Assembly (NCBI GenBank): GCA_964397045.1
Contig: CAYNHF010000006.1
Location: 1 to 64,000 of the forward strand
Length of the DNA: 64,000 nt
DNA from: CAYNHF01 sp964397045
Lineage (GTDB): Bacteria; Actinomycetota; Acidimicrobiia; Spongiisociales; UBA5794
Direction of reading: 5' to 3'
The position numbers were made by a program, and so were the translations under genes. How positions within the stretch are numbered: position 1 is the stretch's first letter; every line of letters begins with the position of its first letter. Shown in pieces: positions 17,794 to 26,890 of the stretch. The notes beneath the pieces were generated by a model, which saw only the letters and a program-made list of their open reading frames with translations, was not told the origin of the DNA and did no database searches.

Positions 17794-18903
17794 CTAGCGG
17801 CGACAGATCGCGGCGAGTGTCGGAAACGGGTTGCGCGGCGCGCCGCCGCCCGGATGGAGCTGGAAATGTGTGTGGTTGGCCCCACCCGAGGCGTTGCCGG
17901 TATTCCCAACGGTGGCGATGAGCTCGCCCTTGTTGACCCGTGCACCGGTGGAGACCTTCCATGAGTTGAGGTGGGCGTAGTAGTAGGCGTTGCCATCTGA
18001 CCCGTAGAGCCAGATTGCCTTGCCTCCCAGGCCACCATTGCGGATCCGGACGGTGCCGCCGATGGTCGCGATTACTTTGGTGCCCTTGGCCGCGAAGATG
18101 TCGGTTCCTTTGTGGGTCCGGCCGCCGGAGCGGGGGTTGCCCCAGTCATTGCGGAACCACATCGGAGCTCCCGAAGGGCAGCGCAAGTAGTCGTATACGG
18201 CGCCGTTGGGGCTTCCGGCGCGTGCGCGGGCCCTGCGAGCTGCCTCAGCGGCTCGTTTGCGAGCTTGCTCGGCCTCGTAGCGCGCCAGCGCGGCGCGAGC
18301 CGCGTCATCTTTGGCATTGAAGCGGCGATCGGAGTCTGCGAGCAGTTCATTGACCCGTTCCACGGCACGTTGTGAGATGACCTCGAGCTGCTGGAACTCC
18401 GTTCGCTCGACCTCGAGGTCATCCGACAGCCGGTCGAGCTCGCGTGAAACTGCATCAAGCCGGTCGAGCGCGCTGATGCTGAGTGCATTGGCCCGCTCAT
18501 ACAGTGCCTGGCTGGTGACAACCTCCTGAATCGACTCTGCTTCCAGGGCGATGGTGACCGAGCCACCACTCGTCCCGTTGATGTAGGCCTCGACCACGAG
18601 ATCGCGAGCGGCGTCTTCGAGTTCGCGAGCTTCGGCACCGTCCTCGGTGATGCGGCCTTCCAGCCGCTCGATGCGATAGGAGACATCGAAGATCTGGCTG
18701 CGAATCTCCTCGAAGGCGGCAACGGCTGCGTCGAGCTCGGCTCTGGACTGCACCAACTCCTCATACGCCTCTTTACGAGCGGCTTCCGCGCGCTCCAGAT
18801 CCTCCTTGGTCTGTGCTGCCGCAGGCGGCAGAAGAGCGCCCCCTACGGCGATCATCAGCGCAAGAAGGAGAAGAGATCGATGGCCCCAACGTGTGGCGAT
18901 CAC
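17794..18903 (-). CDS. Secreted M23-family peptidase with coiled-coil N-terminus
   Basis: Zinc endopeptidase predicted to cut peptidoglycan cross-links, or an EnvC-like activator of amidases. The 369-residue protein begins with a signal peptide (hydrophobic SLLLLALMIAVGGALLPPAAA), followed by a long coiled coil (about residues 32-240). The C-terminal M23 domain retains the zinc ligands in HKGTDIFAAKGTKV and the HxH motif in NHTHFQLHPGG, with YYAHLNSW between, so it looks catalytically intact. The GTG at 18903 is preferred: a TACACT -10 element ends 8 bp upstream, suggesting a nearly leaderless mRNA. An upstream in-frame ATG at 18951 would add 16 residues before the signal peptide. Coiled coil plus M23 resembles FtsEX-partnered cell-separation factors. 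Confidence 0.88.
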   Translation of the reverse strand: MIATRWGHRSLLLLALMIAVGGALLPPAAAQTKEDLERAEAARKEAYEELVQSRAELDAAVAAFEEIRSQIFDVSYRIERLEGRITEDGAEARELEDAARDLVVEAYINGTSGGSVTIALEAESIQEVVTSQALYERANALSISALDRLDAVSRELDRLSDDLEVERTEFQQLEVISQRAVERVNELLADSDRRFNAKDDAARAALARYEAEQARKRAAEAARRARARAGSPNGAVYDYLRCPSGAPMWFRNDWGNPRSGGRTHKGTDIFAAKGTKVIATIGGTVRIRNGGLGGKAIWLYGSDGNAYYYAHLNSWKVSTGARVNKGELIATVGNTGNASGGANHTHFQLHPGGGAPRNPFPTLAAICRR

Positions 18904-18911
18904 GGTTGATG

Positions 18912-18917
18912 AGTGTA
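18912..18917 (-). promoter_or_regulatory. Possible -10 element of the M23 peptidase gene
   Basis: TACACT reads on the minus strand 8 bp before the GTG start, so transcription would begin at or next to the start codon. The same hexamer occurs 57 bp before murA and 73 bp before the NifU-domain gene. Seen by eye only; no clear -35. Confidence 0.3.
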
Positions 18918-18969
18918 GTTGGCAGGAAGGGCTAGTGGCCCCTGCGGCCATCAGGAGGCGGCGTGTCTG

Positions 18970-19425
18970 CTACTCGGTGTCAACTGCTGAGAGTCGTGCT
19001 GCGAACTCTTCTACCTGGTCGGGGAGTCCCCGCTTGATTGCGTCCGCGATGATCGGGAAAAACATCGCAGACAGCGCGCCGCGCGACGAGACGTCGAGGG
19101 CGACCTCGACGGTGGTGTGGTCTGGATCTGCGTTCGGGCTGAGGTTGGTGGTCAGGACGCCAACCACCTCGCCCCCGTCGAGTTCGAGCTGCATGGTGGA
19201 GCCGGGTTGGGCGGAGACCGTCTTCGCCGTGCCCTGGTACTCGCGCCCTGCCACGGTCGTACTCCACCGGTAGCTCTGCAGGGCTCCGGATCCATCGTGA
19301 ACCGGATCCCAAACCCGCTCGACGGGGCCTATGTTGGCCCAGGTGTCTGCTTCCTGCAGGACGAGCCACAGGTCGTCTGGCGGAAGGGCGACCGACACGA
19401 GATGGCTGGCGTTGGCACTAGGCAT
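18970..19425 (-). CDS. SRPBCC/START-like ligand-binding protein
   Basis: A 151-residue soluble protein of the polyketide cyclase/dehydrase-like SRPBCC superfamily. It starts with the typical beta strand SHLVSVALPPDDLWLVLQEADTWANIGPVERV and ends with the long amphipathic helix ADAIKRGLPDQVEEFAARLSA that closes the hydrophobic pocket. The ligand is unknown. It lies upstream of the M23 gene on the same strand. Confidence 0.75.
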   Translation of the reverse strand: MPSANASHLVSVALPPDDLWLVLQEADTWANIGPVERVWDPVHDGSGALQSYRWSTTVAGREYQGTAKTVSAQPGSTMQLELDGGEVVGVLTTNLSPNADPDHTTVEVALDVSSRGALSAMFFPIIADAIKRGLPDQVEEFAARLSAVDTE

Positions 19426-19502
19426 GGAGCACGAGCGTAGTGCCGACCCGGGCGGTGCGCGGCACCGGCGGCTCCCACCTGCGGCTCGGGTTCAATCAGC
19501 CG

Positions 19503-19890
19503 TCACGAAGCGGTGATGGCCTTCCTGAGCCGGAAAGCTGAGATCGTAATGAGAGCGAAAGCGAAGCAAGCCAGGACGGCCAACTCGGGCAGGATGTCGA
19601 CAACGGTCGCATCCTCACGGACCAGGACTCCGAAGGCGTCGAGGGCCCAGGCGTGGGGTGTGAGGTGGGCCACCCTCTGCATGGTCGGGGAGAAGAACTC
19701 GAGCGGAATCATGCAGCCGCCGAGGGCTGCCACTCCGGCACCATTCGGCCCCAGGAGTCCATAGGTCTCCCCGGGCGGCAATCGAGAAGCTGACATGATC
19801 AACGGCTTGGAGGTCGTCGAATCGTTTGCTGACGTCTCTCACTTCGAGCACGGAGTCTGCCACTTGTTGTCCCGGTCGAGTCGTCCCCAC
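19503..19890 (-). pseudogene. Remnant of an ABC-2 transporter: ATPase start fused to permease end
   Basis: Two pieces of different genes are joined. The first, read from about 19890, encodes the start of an ABC ATPase (SVLEVRDVSKRFDDLQAVDHVSFSI). The reading frame then shifts near 19778; in the new frame the Walker A loop appears (PGETYGLLGPNGAG), but at about 19740 the sequence jumps to the C-terminal end of an ABC-2 permease (GCMIPLEFFSPTMQRVAHLTPHAWALDAF, then a last membrane helix and RLRKAITAS). The rest of the ATPase after Walker A and most of the permease are gone. One frameshift plus one large internal deletion explains it. It cannot encode a working transporter. Confidence 0.85.
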
Positions 19891-20022
19891 GCTTGTTGCC
19901 TCGCCGGGCAGGCAGGCTGAGGTGCCGGTCCGATGCCCTCACGACCGTGAGCTGCCGACGGCGCGTGGTGGCCGTGTTGGGAGGCCAGGATGGGCTATGG
20001 AATCTGGGCGTATTCTGGGTCC

Positions 20023-20538
20023 ATGACACAGCATCTTCCCGCTGCCGTGGTGAGGGAAGCCAAGACGAATGCAGATGGAGAGGCCTTTGCGGTGTTCTTC
20101 CGCCTGGCCTGGCTCGAGTCGGGACCGGCTGCGCCCGGGTTCGCCGGTGCCAGTGACGAGGTGATCGCGGAGCTGACAGTTCCCGCAGCCATCCGCCGCC
20201 GCATGGGGGGACCGGACCAGAGGCTGTTCCTCGCCTGGGAACGGGACATTGTGGTCGGCTTCGCTTCAAGCAGGCGGATCACCGACGTGACCGTGGAGCT
20301 CGCGGGCATCATCGTGCTGCGAAGCGCAGCAGGGCGAGGGGTGGGTAGTGCGCTGGTTGACGCCGCCATCGGATCGGCACGGATCGACGGCTACGAGACG
20401 ATGAAGGTGCGGACGGAAACAAGCAACCAGTTGGCGCTCGAGTTCTATCGAGGGCGAGGCTTCACCGGAGGGGTATCAGCCGTAGAAGTGGTGGAGGGCA
20501 CGCCGGTTGAGGTGGAGGAACTCAGTCTCTTGCTCTGA
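20023..20538 (+). CDS. GNAT-family N-acetyltransferase
   Basis: A 171-residue acetyltransferase of unknown substrate. The acetyl-CoA-binding motif A is VLRSAAGRGVGSALVDAAIGSAR (about 94-116), preceded by the strand VVGFASSRRIT and followed by TSNQLALEFYRGRGF, the usual motif B. The ATG at 20023 is chosen: a TATTCT -10-like hexamer ends 6 bp before it, suggesting a leaderless message. An in-frame upstream ATG at 19990 would read through that element. Confidence 0.85.
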   Translation: MTQHLPAAVVREAKTNADGEAFAVFFRLAWLESGPAAPGFAGASDEVIAELTVPAAIRRRMGGPDQRLFLAWERDIVVGFASSRRITDVTVELAGIIVLRSAAGRGVGSALVDAAIGSARIDGYETMKVRTETSNQLALEFYRGRGFTGGVSAVEVVEGTPVEVEELSLLL

Positions 20539-20541
20539 GGG

Positions 20542-21468
20542 TCACCGTGCACCGGGGACGAGTGGCGGCTTGGACCAGGATGCGTAGTCGGCCTTGCGGC
20601 TGGGCCCGAGGGAGCGATAGAGGAACGTGCCGGGCGCCGGCTCCGCCGCGGACCCGATGTAGCAGAATCGGCCTCCCAGATCTCGTTGGGCGCGGAAGCA
20701 AGCCATGACCACGGCCTTGCCGAGACCCAGCTGCTGAAAGTCGGGGTGGGTACACACGGGATCGATTCCGCAGACACCATTGTCTGGGTCCACCGTGCCG
20801 CGACAGTACGCCGCGATGCGGCCCTCGGAGCTGCGAGCGAACACACTCAGTTCAGGAATGAACATCGGATTGGCTTCCAGGCTGCTGAGGGTGGCGCGGA
20901 TATCGTGAGTCGCGTCGAAGGCCGCCGCAATGCACTCTGCGATACCTCCGTAGTCCTTGGAGCGGTCATCGGTGAGTCCCTGCACCGTGAATCCCTGCCG
21001 AATTAGGGGATCATCGACGATCCGGCTCAGTTCGTATTCCCACTCATGGCCGGTTTCACGTTTCTCGGTCAGGCTGAACTGAACGAGGATCGGCTTCAGC
21101 CACTGTGCCGTATCGAGGATGTCCAGGTTCACTCCGACTGCGCCGGTTTCTCGTTCTGCCACCAACCGGCCGAGCACAGTCTCCACGGCTGCCGGATCCT
21201 CGTCAGCGGTGATCACGCAGACATCTCGTGCGCTGGATTCTGCGATCAGCAGGGCGCGGATCTCGCTCCCTTCCCGAAACACCCTGCAATGGCTGGCGAA
21301 CCAACCAGGGTGCTCCGCGTCCCGGCGGGCATTGGATCCCCAGCGCCAGTCGACGAAACGTCCCGTGTCCCATCCCCAAGTCATCTGCGCAAATGGGTTG
21401 GATCTCCGCATGAAGGCAAAGACCTCGTTCAGGCTGCGGTCGGTCAACGCCTCTTCGCGCATTTCCAT
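20542..21468 (-). CDS. GNAT-family acetyltransferase with long N-terminal domain
   Basis: A 308-residue protein with a C-terminal GNAT domain: strand GRIAAYCRGTVDPDNGVCGID, motif A VCTHPDFQQLGLGKAVVMAC, then FLYRSLG. The N-terminal half (TWGWDTGRFVDWRWGSNA region) may be a second, degenerate GNAT-like fold, as in mycothiol-synthase-like tandem proteins. I cannot assign a substrate. The ATG at 21468 is chosen because the upstream in-frame stretch is Arg-rich and overlaps the neighbouring gene. It is convergent with the preceding acetyltransferase gene, with only a 3-bp gap. Confidence 0.75.
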   Translation of the reverse strand: MEMREEALTDRSLNEVFAFMRRSNPFAQMTWGWDTGRFVDWRWGSNARRDAEHPGWFASHCRVFREGSEIRALLIAESSARDVCVITADEDPAAVETVLGRLVAERETGAVGVNLDILDTAQWLKPILVQFSLTEKRETGHEWEYELSRIVDDPLIRQGFTVQGLTDDRSKDYGGIAECIAAAFDATHDIRATLSSLEANPMFIPELSVFARSSEGRIAAYCRGTVDPDNGVCGIDPVCTHPDFQQLGLGKAVVMACFRAQRDLGGRFCYIGSAAEPAPGTFLYRSLGPSRKADYASWSKPPLVPGAR

Positions 21469-21509
21469 GCGACTCACCGTACCGCGCCGCCGAGACTGCA
21501 GGTGCCGGG

Positions 21510-22028
21510 TCAACCGCGCGGGATTGACTCCAACCACCCAGCCGCGACGGTGGCGAACGGTTCTCGGGCGGATTCGACCGCAAGTACCATTTCCGCCGTC
21601 GTGGCGCGAGCGCCCTCAATCAGCCAATGCGGGTACTGGAAGAGCTGCTGGTGCTCTCGGAACTCATCCTCGTCCTCCACGATGACGGTCCCGGCTCGGG
21701 ACTGAACGACGTCGAGGTCGAGGTCGACCAGAGTCACGGTATTCCCAGCCCATTCTGCGGGGGTGCAGATGTCGACAAAGGCCCGATGGGGGCCTTTCGC
21801 CGGCCACATTGCCGTCCACCAGCCGGTCGGCGTAATCAGCTTCACGAAATCAGCCGCCGAGACTTTGTCCGGCACGCCGGGTCGTGACACCACGGTGCCC
21901 GCCGGCCCCCACACCCAGATCCCGTAGTCGTCTTCCCCGAGATAGCCGGCTTCGAATTGCCAGTGGGTCGCGCCACCCCACTTGCGGAAGTCGATTGCGA
22001 TGGTCCGCGCCGGATCCACGCGGCTCAC
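21510..22028 (-). CDS. DUF402-family protein
   Basis: A 172-residue protein of the DUF402 fold, a family whose characterised members are nucleoside phosphatases or RNA-associated hydrolases. Visible family features are a central AFVDICTPAEWAGNTVTLVDLDLDVV and EDEDEFREHQQLFQYPHWL, with conserved Asp/Glu pairs that bind divalent metal in known members. The GTG start is 1 bp after the korB stop, so it is probably co-transcribed with korAB. Whether it serves that enzyme is unknown. Confidence 0.75.
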   Translation of the reverse strand: MSRVDPARTIAIDFRKWGGATHWQFEAGYLGEDDYGIWVWGPAGTVVSRPGVPDKVSAADFVKLITPTGWWTAMWPAKGPHRAFVDICTPAEWAGNTVTLVDLDLDVVQSRAGTVIVEDEDEFREHQQLFQYPHWLIEGARATTAEMVLAVESAREPFATVAAGWLESIPRG

Positions 22029-22029
22029 G

Positions 22030-23046
22030 TCAGTTCGTGGTCCAAGTTCCGTTGGAGGCGAGCAACTCGTTGAGATCTCCCGGTCCCTTGTCCATCTGCG
22101 CGTCGACGATCTGCTGTTGCACGCTGTCCTCGTAAACGGGGCGGACGACGTTGCGGAAGATCCCGACTGGGGTGGGCCCGAATGGGCCGTGCGACAGGCG
22201 GCTGAGCGCGAACGCGACGGCTGAGTTGTCGTCTGCAGGGTCGTGAACGTGGATCGCTTCTCCACCGACATCTGCCACGTTGACGATGCGGGCTCCCCTG
22301 CCGTCGACCACTACGCCCTTCTCGTGATCCTTGCCGAACAGGATCGGTTGATCGGCTTCGAGGTTGATGCGGTTCTCGTCGCGCACTTCCCTGCTGGTGA
22401 GGGCAATGAATGCCTTGTCGTTGAACACGTTGCAGTTCTGATAGACCTCGACGAACGATGTGCCGGGATGGTCGTAGGCCGCCTGCAGCATCCGCGCGGT
22501 GTGGGGGCGATCCATATCGATGGTCCGCGCCACGAACGTCGCCTCTGCACCAAGTGCCAGGCTCACCGGGTTGAACGGCTGGTCGACCGAACCCATAGGG
22601 CTCGTCTTGGTCCGTTTGCCGACCTCGCTCGTCGGCGAATACTGGCCTTTGGTGAGACCGTAGATCTGATTGTTGAACAGCAGGATGTTGAGGTTGACGT
22701 TTCGGCGCAGGGCGTGAATCAAGTGGTTGCCTCCGATCGACAACGCATCCCCGTCTCCCGAGACCACCCACACGTGCAGGTCAGGGTTCGCGGTAGCGAT
22801 ACCAGAAGCGATGGCCGGTGCTCTGCCGTGGATCGAGTGCACGCCGTAGGTGGCCATGTAGTAGGGGAACCTGGCGGCGCAGCCGATGCCCGAAACGAAG
22901 ACATGCTTCTCGCGATCCACCTCGAGGCCGGCGAGGAAGTTCTGAACGGTCGCCAGGATCGTGTAGTCACCACACCCGGGACACCAGCGGACCTCCTGGT
23001 CGGATTGGAAGTCGCTGCGCTCGTATCTGGTTGCCGCGTCTGTCAT
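22030..23046 (-). CDS. korB: 2-oxoacid:ferredoxin oxidoreductase, beta subunit
   Basis: TPP-binding subunit of a 2-oxoglutarate (or pyruvate):ferredoxin oxidoreductase that makes acyl-CoA, CO2 and reduced ferredoxin. The 338-residue protein has the iron-sulfur cysteines in VRWCPGCGDYTIL (C22 and C25), SGIGCAARFPYY and YQNCNVFND. The TPP motif is VSGDGDALSIGGNHLIHALRRN, followed by NNQIYGLTKGQYSP. The length and the absence of a fused ferredoxin domain fit the KorB type of aerobic actinobacteria. The ATG overlaps the korA stop by 4 bp. Confidence 0.93.
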   Translation of the reverse strand: MTDAATRYERSDFQSDQEVRWCPGCGDYTILATVQNFLAGLEVDREKHVFVSGIGCAARFPYYMATYGVHSIHGRAPAIASGIATANPDLHVWVVSGDGDALSIGGNHLIHALRRNVNLNILLFNNQIYGLTKGQYSPTSEVGKRTKTSPMGSVDQPFNPVSLALGAEATFVARTIDMDRPHTARMLQAAYDHPGTSFVEVYQNCNVFNDKAFIALTSREVRDENRINLEADQPILFGKDHEKGVVVDGRGARIVNVADVGGEAIHVHDPADDNSAVAFALSRLSHGPFGPTPVGIFRNVVRPVYEDSVQQQIVDAQMDKGPGDLNELLASNGTWTTN

Positions 23047-24911
23047 TTGGTGGCCTCACTATCGATGATGGACACGATCTCAGCGGTGATCTCCGATGCC
23101 TTGAAAGGCACTCCCTCTACTCTCGAGTAGCTCGCCACTTCGACGAGGTAGTTGCCGCGGATCAGGAACGCGAGCTGGCCGCGGTTCAATTCCGGGACCA
23201 ATACCTTTGGATATTTCCTCAGGACGTCACCGAGGTTGGCGGGGAACGGGTTCAAGTGCCGAAGGTGGGCGTGAGCAACCTTGTATCCGGCAGTGTTGGC
23301 GTTGTTCACTCCGGCACGCAACGCCCCGAACGTCGAGCCCCATCCAACGACCAGGAGGTCGGCATCGTCCGCTCCATGCACCGCAACCGGTTCGATGTCT
23401 GCGGCGATGTCTGCGACCTTCTTCTCGCGGAGCAGCGTCATGTGTTCGTGGTTCTGGGGGTCGTACGACACGTTGCCTGTGCCATCTGCGTGTTCGAGGC
23501 CTCCGACCCGGTGTTCGAGCCCCCGGGTGCCTGGAATGGCCCACGGGCGAGCGAGCGTGACGTCATTCCTGCCGTAGGGAAGGAAGCCCTCGGCATCACC
23601 CGCGCTGGCGAATGGCACGCTGAGGTCAGGCAGCGAATCGACAGAGGGGAGGTTCCATGGTTCTGAGCTGTTGGCGATGTAGCCGTCAGACATCAGCAGC
23701 ACCGGCGTCATGTACTTGATGGCGATGCGGCACGCCTCGATGGCAGCGTCGAAGGCATCGCTGGGAGTGGAAGCAGAGACCACCGGCATCGGAGCTTCAC
23801 CGTGTCGCCCGAACACGGCGAGGTAGAGGTCCGCCTGTTCGGTCTTGGTGGGCATTCCCGTCGACGGGCCGGCGCGCTGGACGTTGACGATGACGAGGGG
23901 TAGCTCGACCTGGATCCCGAGGCTGATGGTCTCGCTTTTCAGCGCAACGCCGGGACCGCTGGTACCTGTGACTCCCAGTTGCCCGGCGAACGACGCACCC
24001 AGCGATACTCCGACTGCGGCGATCTCGTCCTCGGCCTGGAACGTGCGGACCCCGAAGTTCTTCCGCCTTGCCAGCTCCTCCAGGATGCTCGAGGCAGGGG
24101 TGATGGGATACGAGCCGTAGAAGAGTGGCAGATTGGCCTGCCGCGCGGCCGCGATGAGGCCCCACGCGAGCGCCTGGTTCCCTGAAATGTTCGTGTACGT
24201 ACCGGCGGGGAGATCAGCAGGCTGGACGTCGTACGTGAAGGCGAATTCCTCTGTGGTGATCCCGAAGTTGATGCCGGCTTTGAACGCGGCGATGTTGGCG
24301 TCTCCGACGGGCGAGTCCCCGAACTTGCGGCGAACCCAATCGACGACCGGGTCTGCGGGGCGATTGAACATCCACGACAACAATCCAAGGGCAAAGAAGT
24401 TCTTGGATCGCAGGGTGGCGCGACCCCTGACGCCGGTTGGCTCGACCGCGGTTTTCGTCAGCTCCTCCATTGGTGCCGACATCACCTTGTAACCGTCCAA
24501 AGATCCGTCTTCGAGCGGGTTTGTGTCGTATCCCGCTTTGGCCAGGTTGCGTTCGACGAATGCGTCCCGGTTGACGAGGAGGAGCCCGCCCTGCTGCAGA
24601 TCGGCCAGGTTGGCTTTGAGCGCCGCGGGGTTCATGGCAACGAGGACGTCTGGAGAGTCCCCCGGGGTGAGGATGTCGCTGTCTGCGATGTGCACCTGGA
24701 ATGAAGAGACTCCGGGCAGGGTGCCTTGGGGAGCGCGGATCTCGGCAGGGAAGTTCGGGAACGTTGCGAGGTCGTTGCCGAACAGCGCAGAACTGGCGGT
24801 GAACCGGGTCCCCGCAAGCTGCATGCCGTCGCCGGAATCCCCGGCGAAACGAATGACCATCCGGTGCCTCGACTCGGTGGTCGGGGGTGCGATCAGAGTT
24901 TCGTCAGCCAA
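23043..24911 (-). CDS. korA: 2-oxoacid:ferredoxin oxidoreductase, fused gamma-alpha subunit
   Basis: Partner of KorB. In this 622-residue protein the gamma domain (about 18-200, starting VIRFAGDSGDGMQLAG) is fused to the pyrimidine-binding alpha domain (about 235-450, GNQALAWGLIAAARQANLPL, YPITPASSILEEL) and a C-terminal transketolase-like domain (about 520-600). The fusion is the usual form in actinobacteria and archaea. Most likely an alternative entry to the TCA cycle at 2-oxoglutarate. First gene of the korA-korB-DUF402 unit. Confidence 0.93.
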   Translation of the reverse strand: MADETLIAPPTTESRHRMVIRFAGDSGDGMQLAGTRFTASSALFGNDLATFPNFPAEIRAPQGTLPGVSSFQVHIADSDILTPGDSPDVLVAMNPAALKANLADLQQGGLLLVNRDAFVERNLAKAGYDTNPLEDGSLDGYKVMSAPMEELTKTAVEPTGVRGRATLRSKNFFALGLLSWMFNRPADPVVDWVRRKFGDSPVGDANIAAFKAGINFGITTEEFAFTYDVQPADLPAGTYTNISGNQALAWGLIAAARQANLPLFYGSYPITPASSILEELARRKNFGVRTFQAEDEIAAVGVSLGASFAGQLGVTGTSGPGVALKSETISLGIQVELPLVIVNVQRAGPSTGMPTKTEQADLYLAVFGRHGEAPMPVVSASTPSDAFDAAIEACRIAIKYMTPVLLMSDGYIANSSEPWNLPSVDSLPDLSVPFASAGDAEGFLPYGRNDVTLARPWAIPGTRGLEHRVGGLEHADGTGNVSYDPQNHEHMTLLREKKVADIAADIEPVAVHGADDADLLVVGWGSTFGALRAGVNNANTAGYKVAHAHLRHLNPFPANLGDVLRKYPKVLVPELNRGQLAFLIRGNYLVEVASYSRVEGVPFKASEITAEIVSIIDSEATK

Positions 24912-25040
24912 TTGTGCGCTCCTTGGTTACTCGCGCGGCACACCCTGAGTCGGTTATGCGGATAGGTGTCGGTTGCCAAGCGCGGCTCCCAGTCTATGCC
25001 TGTTGGTTTTGGTTCCGGCACCATGCCAAATGGGCGCCAT

Positions 25041-26432
25041 TCACCACCCTGTGGGCCGTTGGGTGGCGACCATGCCGGCAGCTTCCATCGCACTTCCGAG
25101 CTCCAGTAGACGGTGCTCCGACCAGGCGGGGCCGATGAGCTGCAGGCTGGGCGGCGGGATGCCTGGTGTGGTCAGCGGCAGCGCAATCGCCGGGAGCAGG
25201 AGCTGATTGACGAGCGAGGTGAAACGGGAGAGGGCGGGCCGGTACGCCACCTCGGTATCGCCGATGGTGACCGTGTCCGCGCCGATCTCTTTGCGAAGCG
25301 CAGCCACGGTGGGTGTCGCTAGAAAGTCGATGGTGCTGAGGACCTCATCGACTTCGTTGCGCAGGTTGGCGCGCCACTTGAGCCCCTCCTGGTGCAGTTC
25401 GGGGTCGACGGCAAGCGCCTCGGCTACCCGGGCTCCGACCGCGGGTCCATACCCATCTGGTGTCGCCGAGTAGCGATCGCGATGCACATCTGCAACCTCG
25501 GGGTACAGGGCTTCGATGATCAATCCGGGTGGGGCGAGGCCGGGGAGATCGATGTGGACGACGTCGACGCCGGCGGTCGCAAGCTGCTCCAGCGCCCGTG
25601 AGTAGGCATCCGCTTGAGTCGGCACGAGCGGAGCGTCGACCCAGGGGTGCGGCACGCCGATTCGCACATTCGAGAATGAGGCCGCATCGCCCGGCGGAGT
25701 CACCGGTCGATCTGCCGACCACGCGTCTTCTGGGTCGTGCCCGGCAATCACCTGGTATGCCGCGGCGGCGTCCGCCACGCTTCGGGCGAGCGGGCCCACG
25801 GTGTCGACGGACGGACTTAGTGGGTACACCCCTCGCAGCGACACCCTTCCGTGAGTCACCTTGAGGCCGACCAGGCCGCACAGCGCCGCCGGGACCCGCA
25901 CGGAACCGCCGGTGTCTGTACCCAGTGCTGCAGCGGCGAGATGCGCTGCCACCGCGACGGCCGAGCCCCCGGAAGAGCCTCCCGGAGACAGCAACGGGTC
26001 CCACGGGTTGCGGACGGGGCCAAACCAGTGGTTCTCGCTGGAGAATCCGAAGGCGAATTCGTGGAGCCCGACCCGGCCGATGATGATGGCTCCGGCTGCT
26101 TCCAATCGAGCGATGGCTGGCGCGCTGCGCTCCGGCACCTCGGGAGGGAAGCCGGACCCGAGGGTGTTGGGTCGTCCCGCATGGTCGATAAGGTCTTTGA
26201 CGGCAATCGGTACGCCGGCGAGCGGTCCCGGATCGTCGCCCGCCGCGACAGTACGATCGATCGTTTGAGCCCGTTCTAACGCCCGCTCTCCATCGATCAA
26301 TGTGAAGGCGTTGAGGGTCGCTTGTGAGGCCTCTGCTCGCTCGAGGTGCTGGGTGACTACGGAGGCCGCTTCGATCTCCCCCGACCTGACTGCATCCGCA
26401 ATCGCAACGACCCCATCGGGAGCAGCGATCAC
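25041..26432 (-). CDS. Amidase-signature-family hydrolase
   Basis: Serine amidase of the GatA/amidase family, 463 residues. The Ser-cisSer-Lys triad is visible: Lys in GVPIAVKDLIDHAG, the cis-Ser in PGGSSGGSAVAVAAH and the nucleophile Ser in GTDTGGSVRVPAALCGLVG. It lacks GatB or GatC neighbours, so a free-standing amide hydrolase is more likely than GatA. The GTG at 26432 is chosen because family similarity begins there (GVVAIADAVRSGEIEAASVV); the upstream in-frame extension is Arg-rich and non-conserved in look. Confidence 0.88.
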   Translation of the reverse strand: MIAAPDGVVAIADAVRSGEIEAASVVTQHLERAEASQATLNAFTLIDGERALERAQTIDRTVAAGDDPGPLAGVPIAVKDLIDHAGRPNTLGSGFPPEVPERSAPAIARLEAAGAIIIGRVGLHEFAFGFSSENHWFGPVRNPWDPLLSPGGSSGGSAVAVAAHLAAAALGTDTGGSVRVPAALCGLVGLKVTHGRVSLRGVYPLSPSVDTVGPLARSVADAAAAYQVIAGHDPEDAWSADRPVTPPGDAASFSNVRIGVPHPWVDAPLVPTQADAYSRALEQLATAGVDVVHIDLPGLAPPGLIIEALYPEVADVHRDRYSATPDGYGPAVGARVAEALAVDPELHQEGLKWRANLRNEVDEVLSTIDFLATPTVAALRKEIGADTVTIGDTEVAYRPALSRFTSLVNQLLLPAIALPLTTPGIPPPSLQLIGPAWSEHRLLELGSAMEAAGMVATQRPTGW

Positions 26433-26890
26433 GGTGTGAGCCGGTTTCGGGCCAAAGAGACGCGGGGGGCGGCGGGTGGCTTGCTGGCTCGCAGCGGGAC
26501 TGGCTTCATCTGTTTGGAAGCCTACGCCGCCTCGCCTCGCTCGCGAGCAGCTGCCCCGCCACCGGGAGCGCGTGCGGACTCGGGCATTGGAGGCTCCCAG
26601 AGACCAGGCGGCTTCCGGCGCCCAGCATCTGACTTCGGGTGGCACCTTGGGCGGCTCTCCCGTCTGACGAGGCACCCAACGACGACACCCTGTGCCGGCC
26701 AGGAAGTGCTGTTGGTGTCGCCCTCGGCGAGGTCATCATCCGACAAGCGATGGCCATGGGAAGGGCTCACACCAACAAGACACCGACACGTGCTCGCCGC
26801 CTTTGCGGGGGGCCTGAACGCCCGGTCCGACCTGCCAGTCCGGCTGGGAGATGTGGCTGGGCATCTGAATCGGCCAAGTAGTCTCTTGGT
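26433..26890. other. 458-bp intergenic region without a recognisable gene
   Basis: Lies between the divergent amidase and acetyltransferase genes. All reading frames give Arg/Pro/Ser-rich products without recognisable domains. No strong inverted repeat was found. A GGGTGGCACC string at 26637-26646 resembles a T-box core by chance (see rejected list). It presumably holds two divergent promoters. Confidence 0.5.

Noticed and set aside
22243..23130. 295-codon open frame antisense to korB
   Set aside because: korB has intact TPP and Fe-S motifs; the antisense frame is a GC-rich shadow.
26637..26650. GGGTGGCACC string resembling a T-box riboswitch core
   Set aside because: Only about 9 of 14 core bases match, no stem I or specifier loop could be traced, and the downstream gene is an acetyltransferase, not an aminoacyl-tRNA synthetase or amino acid gene. 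An 8-mer match is expected by chance in 64 kb.
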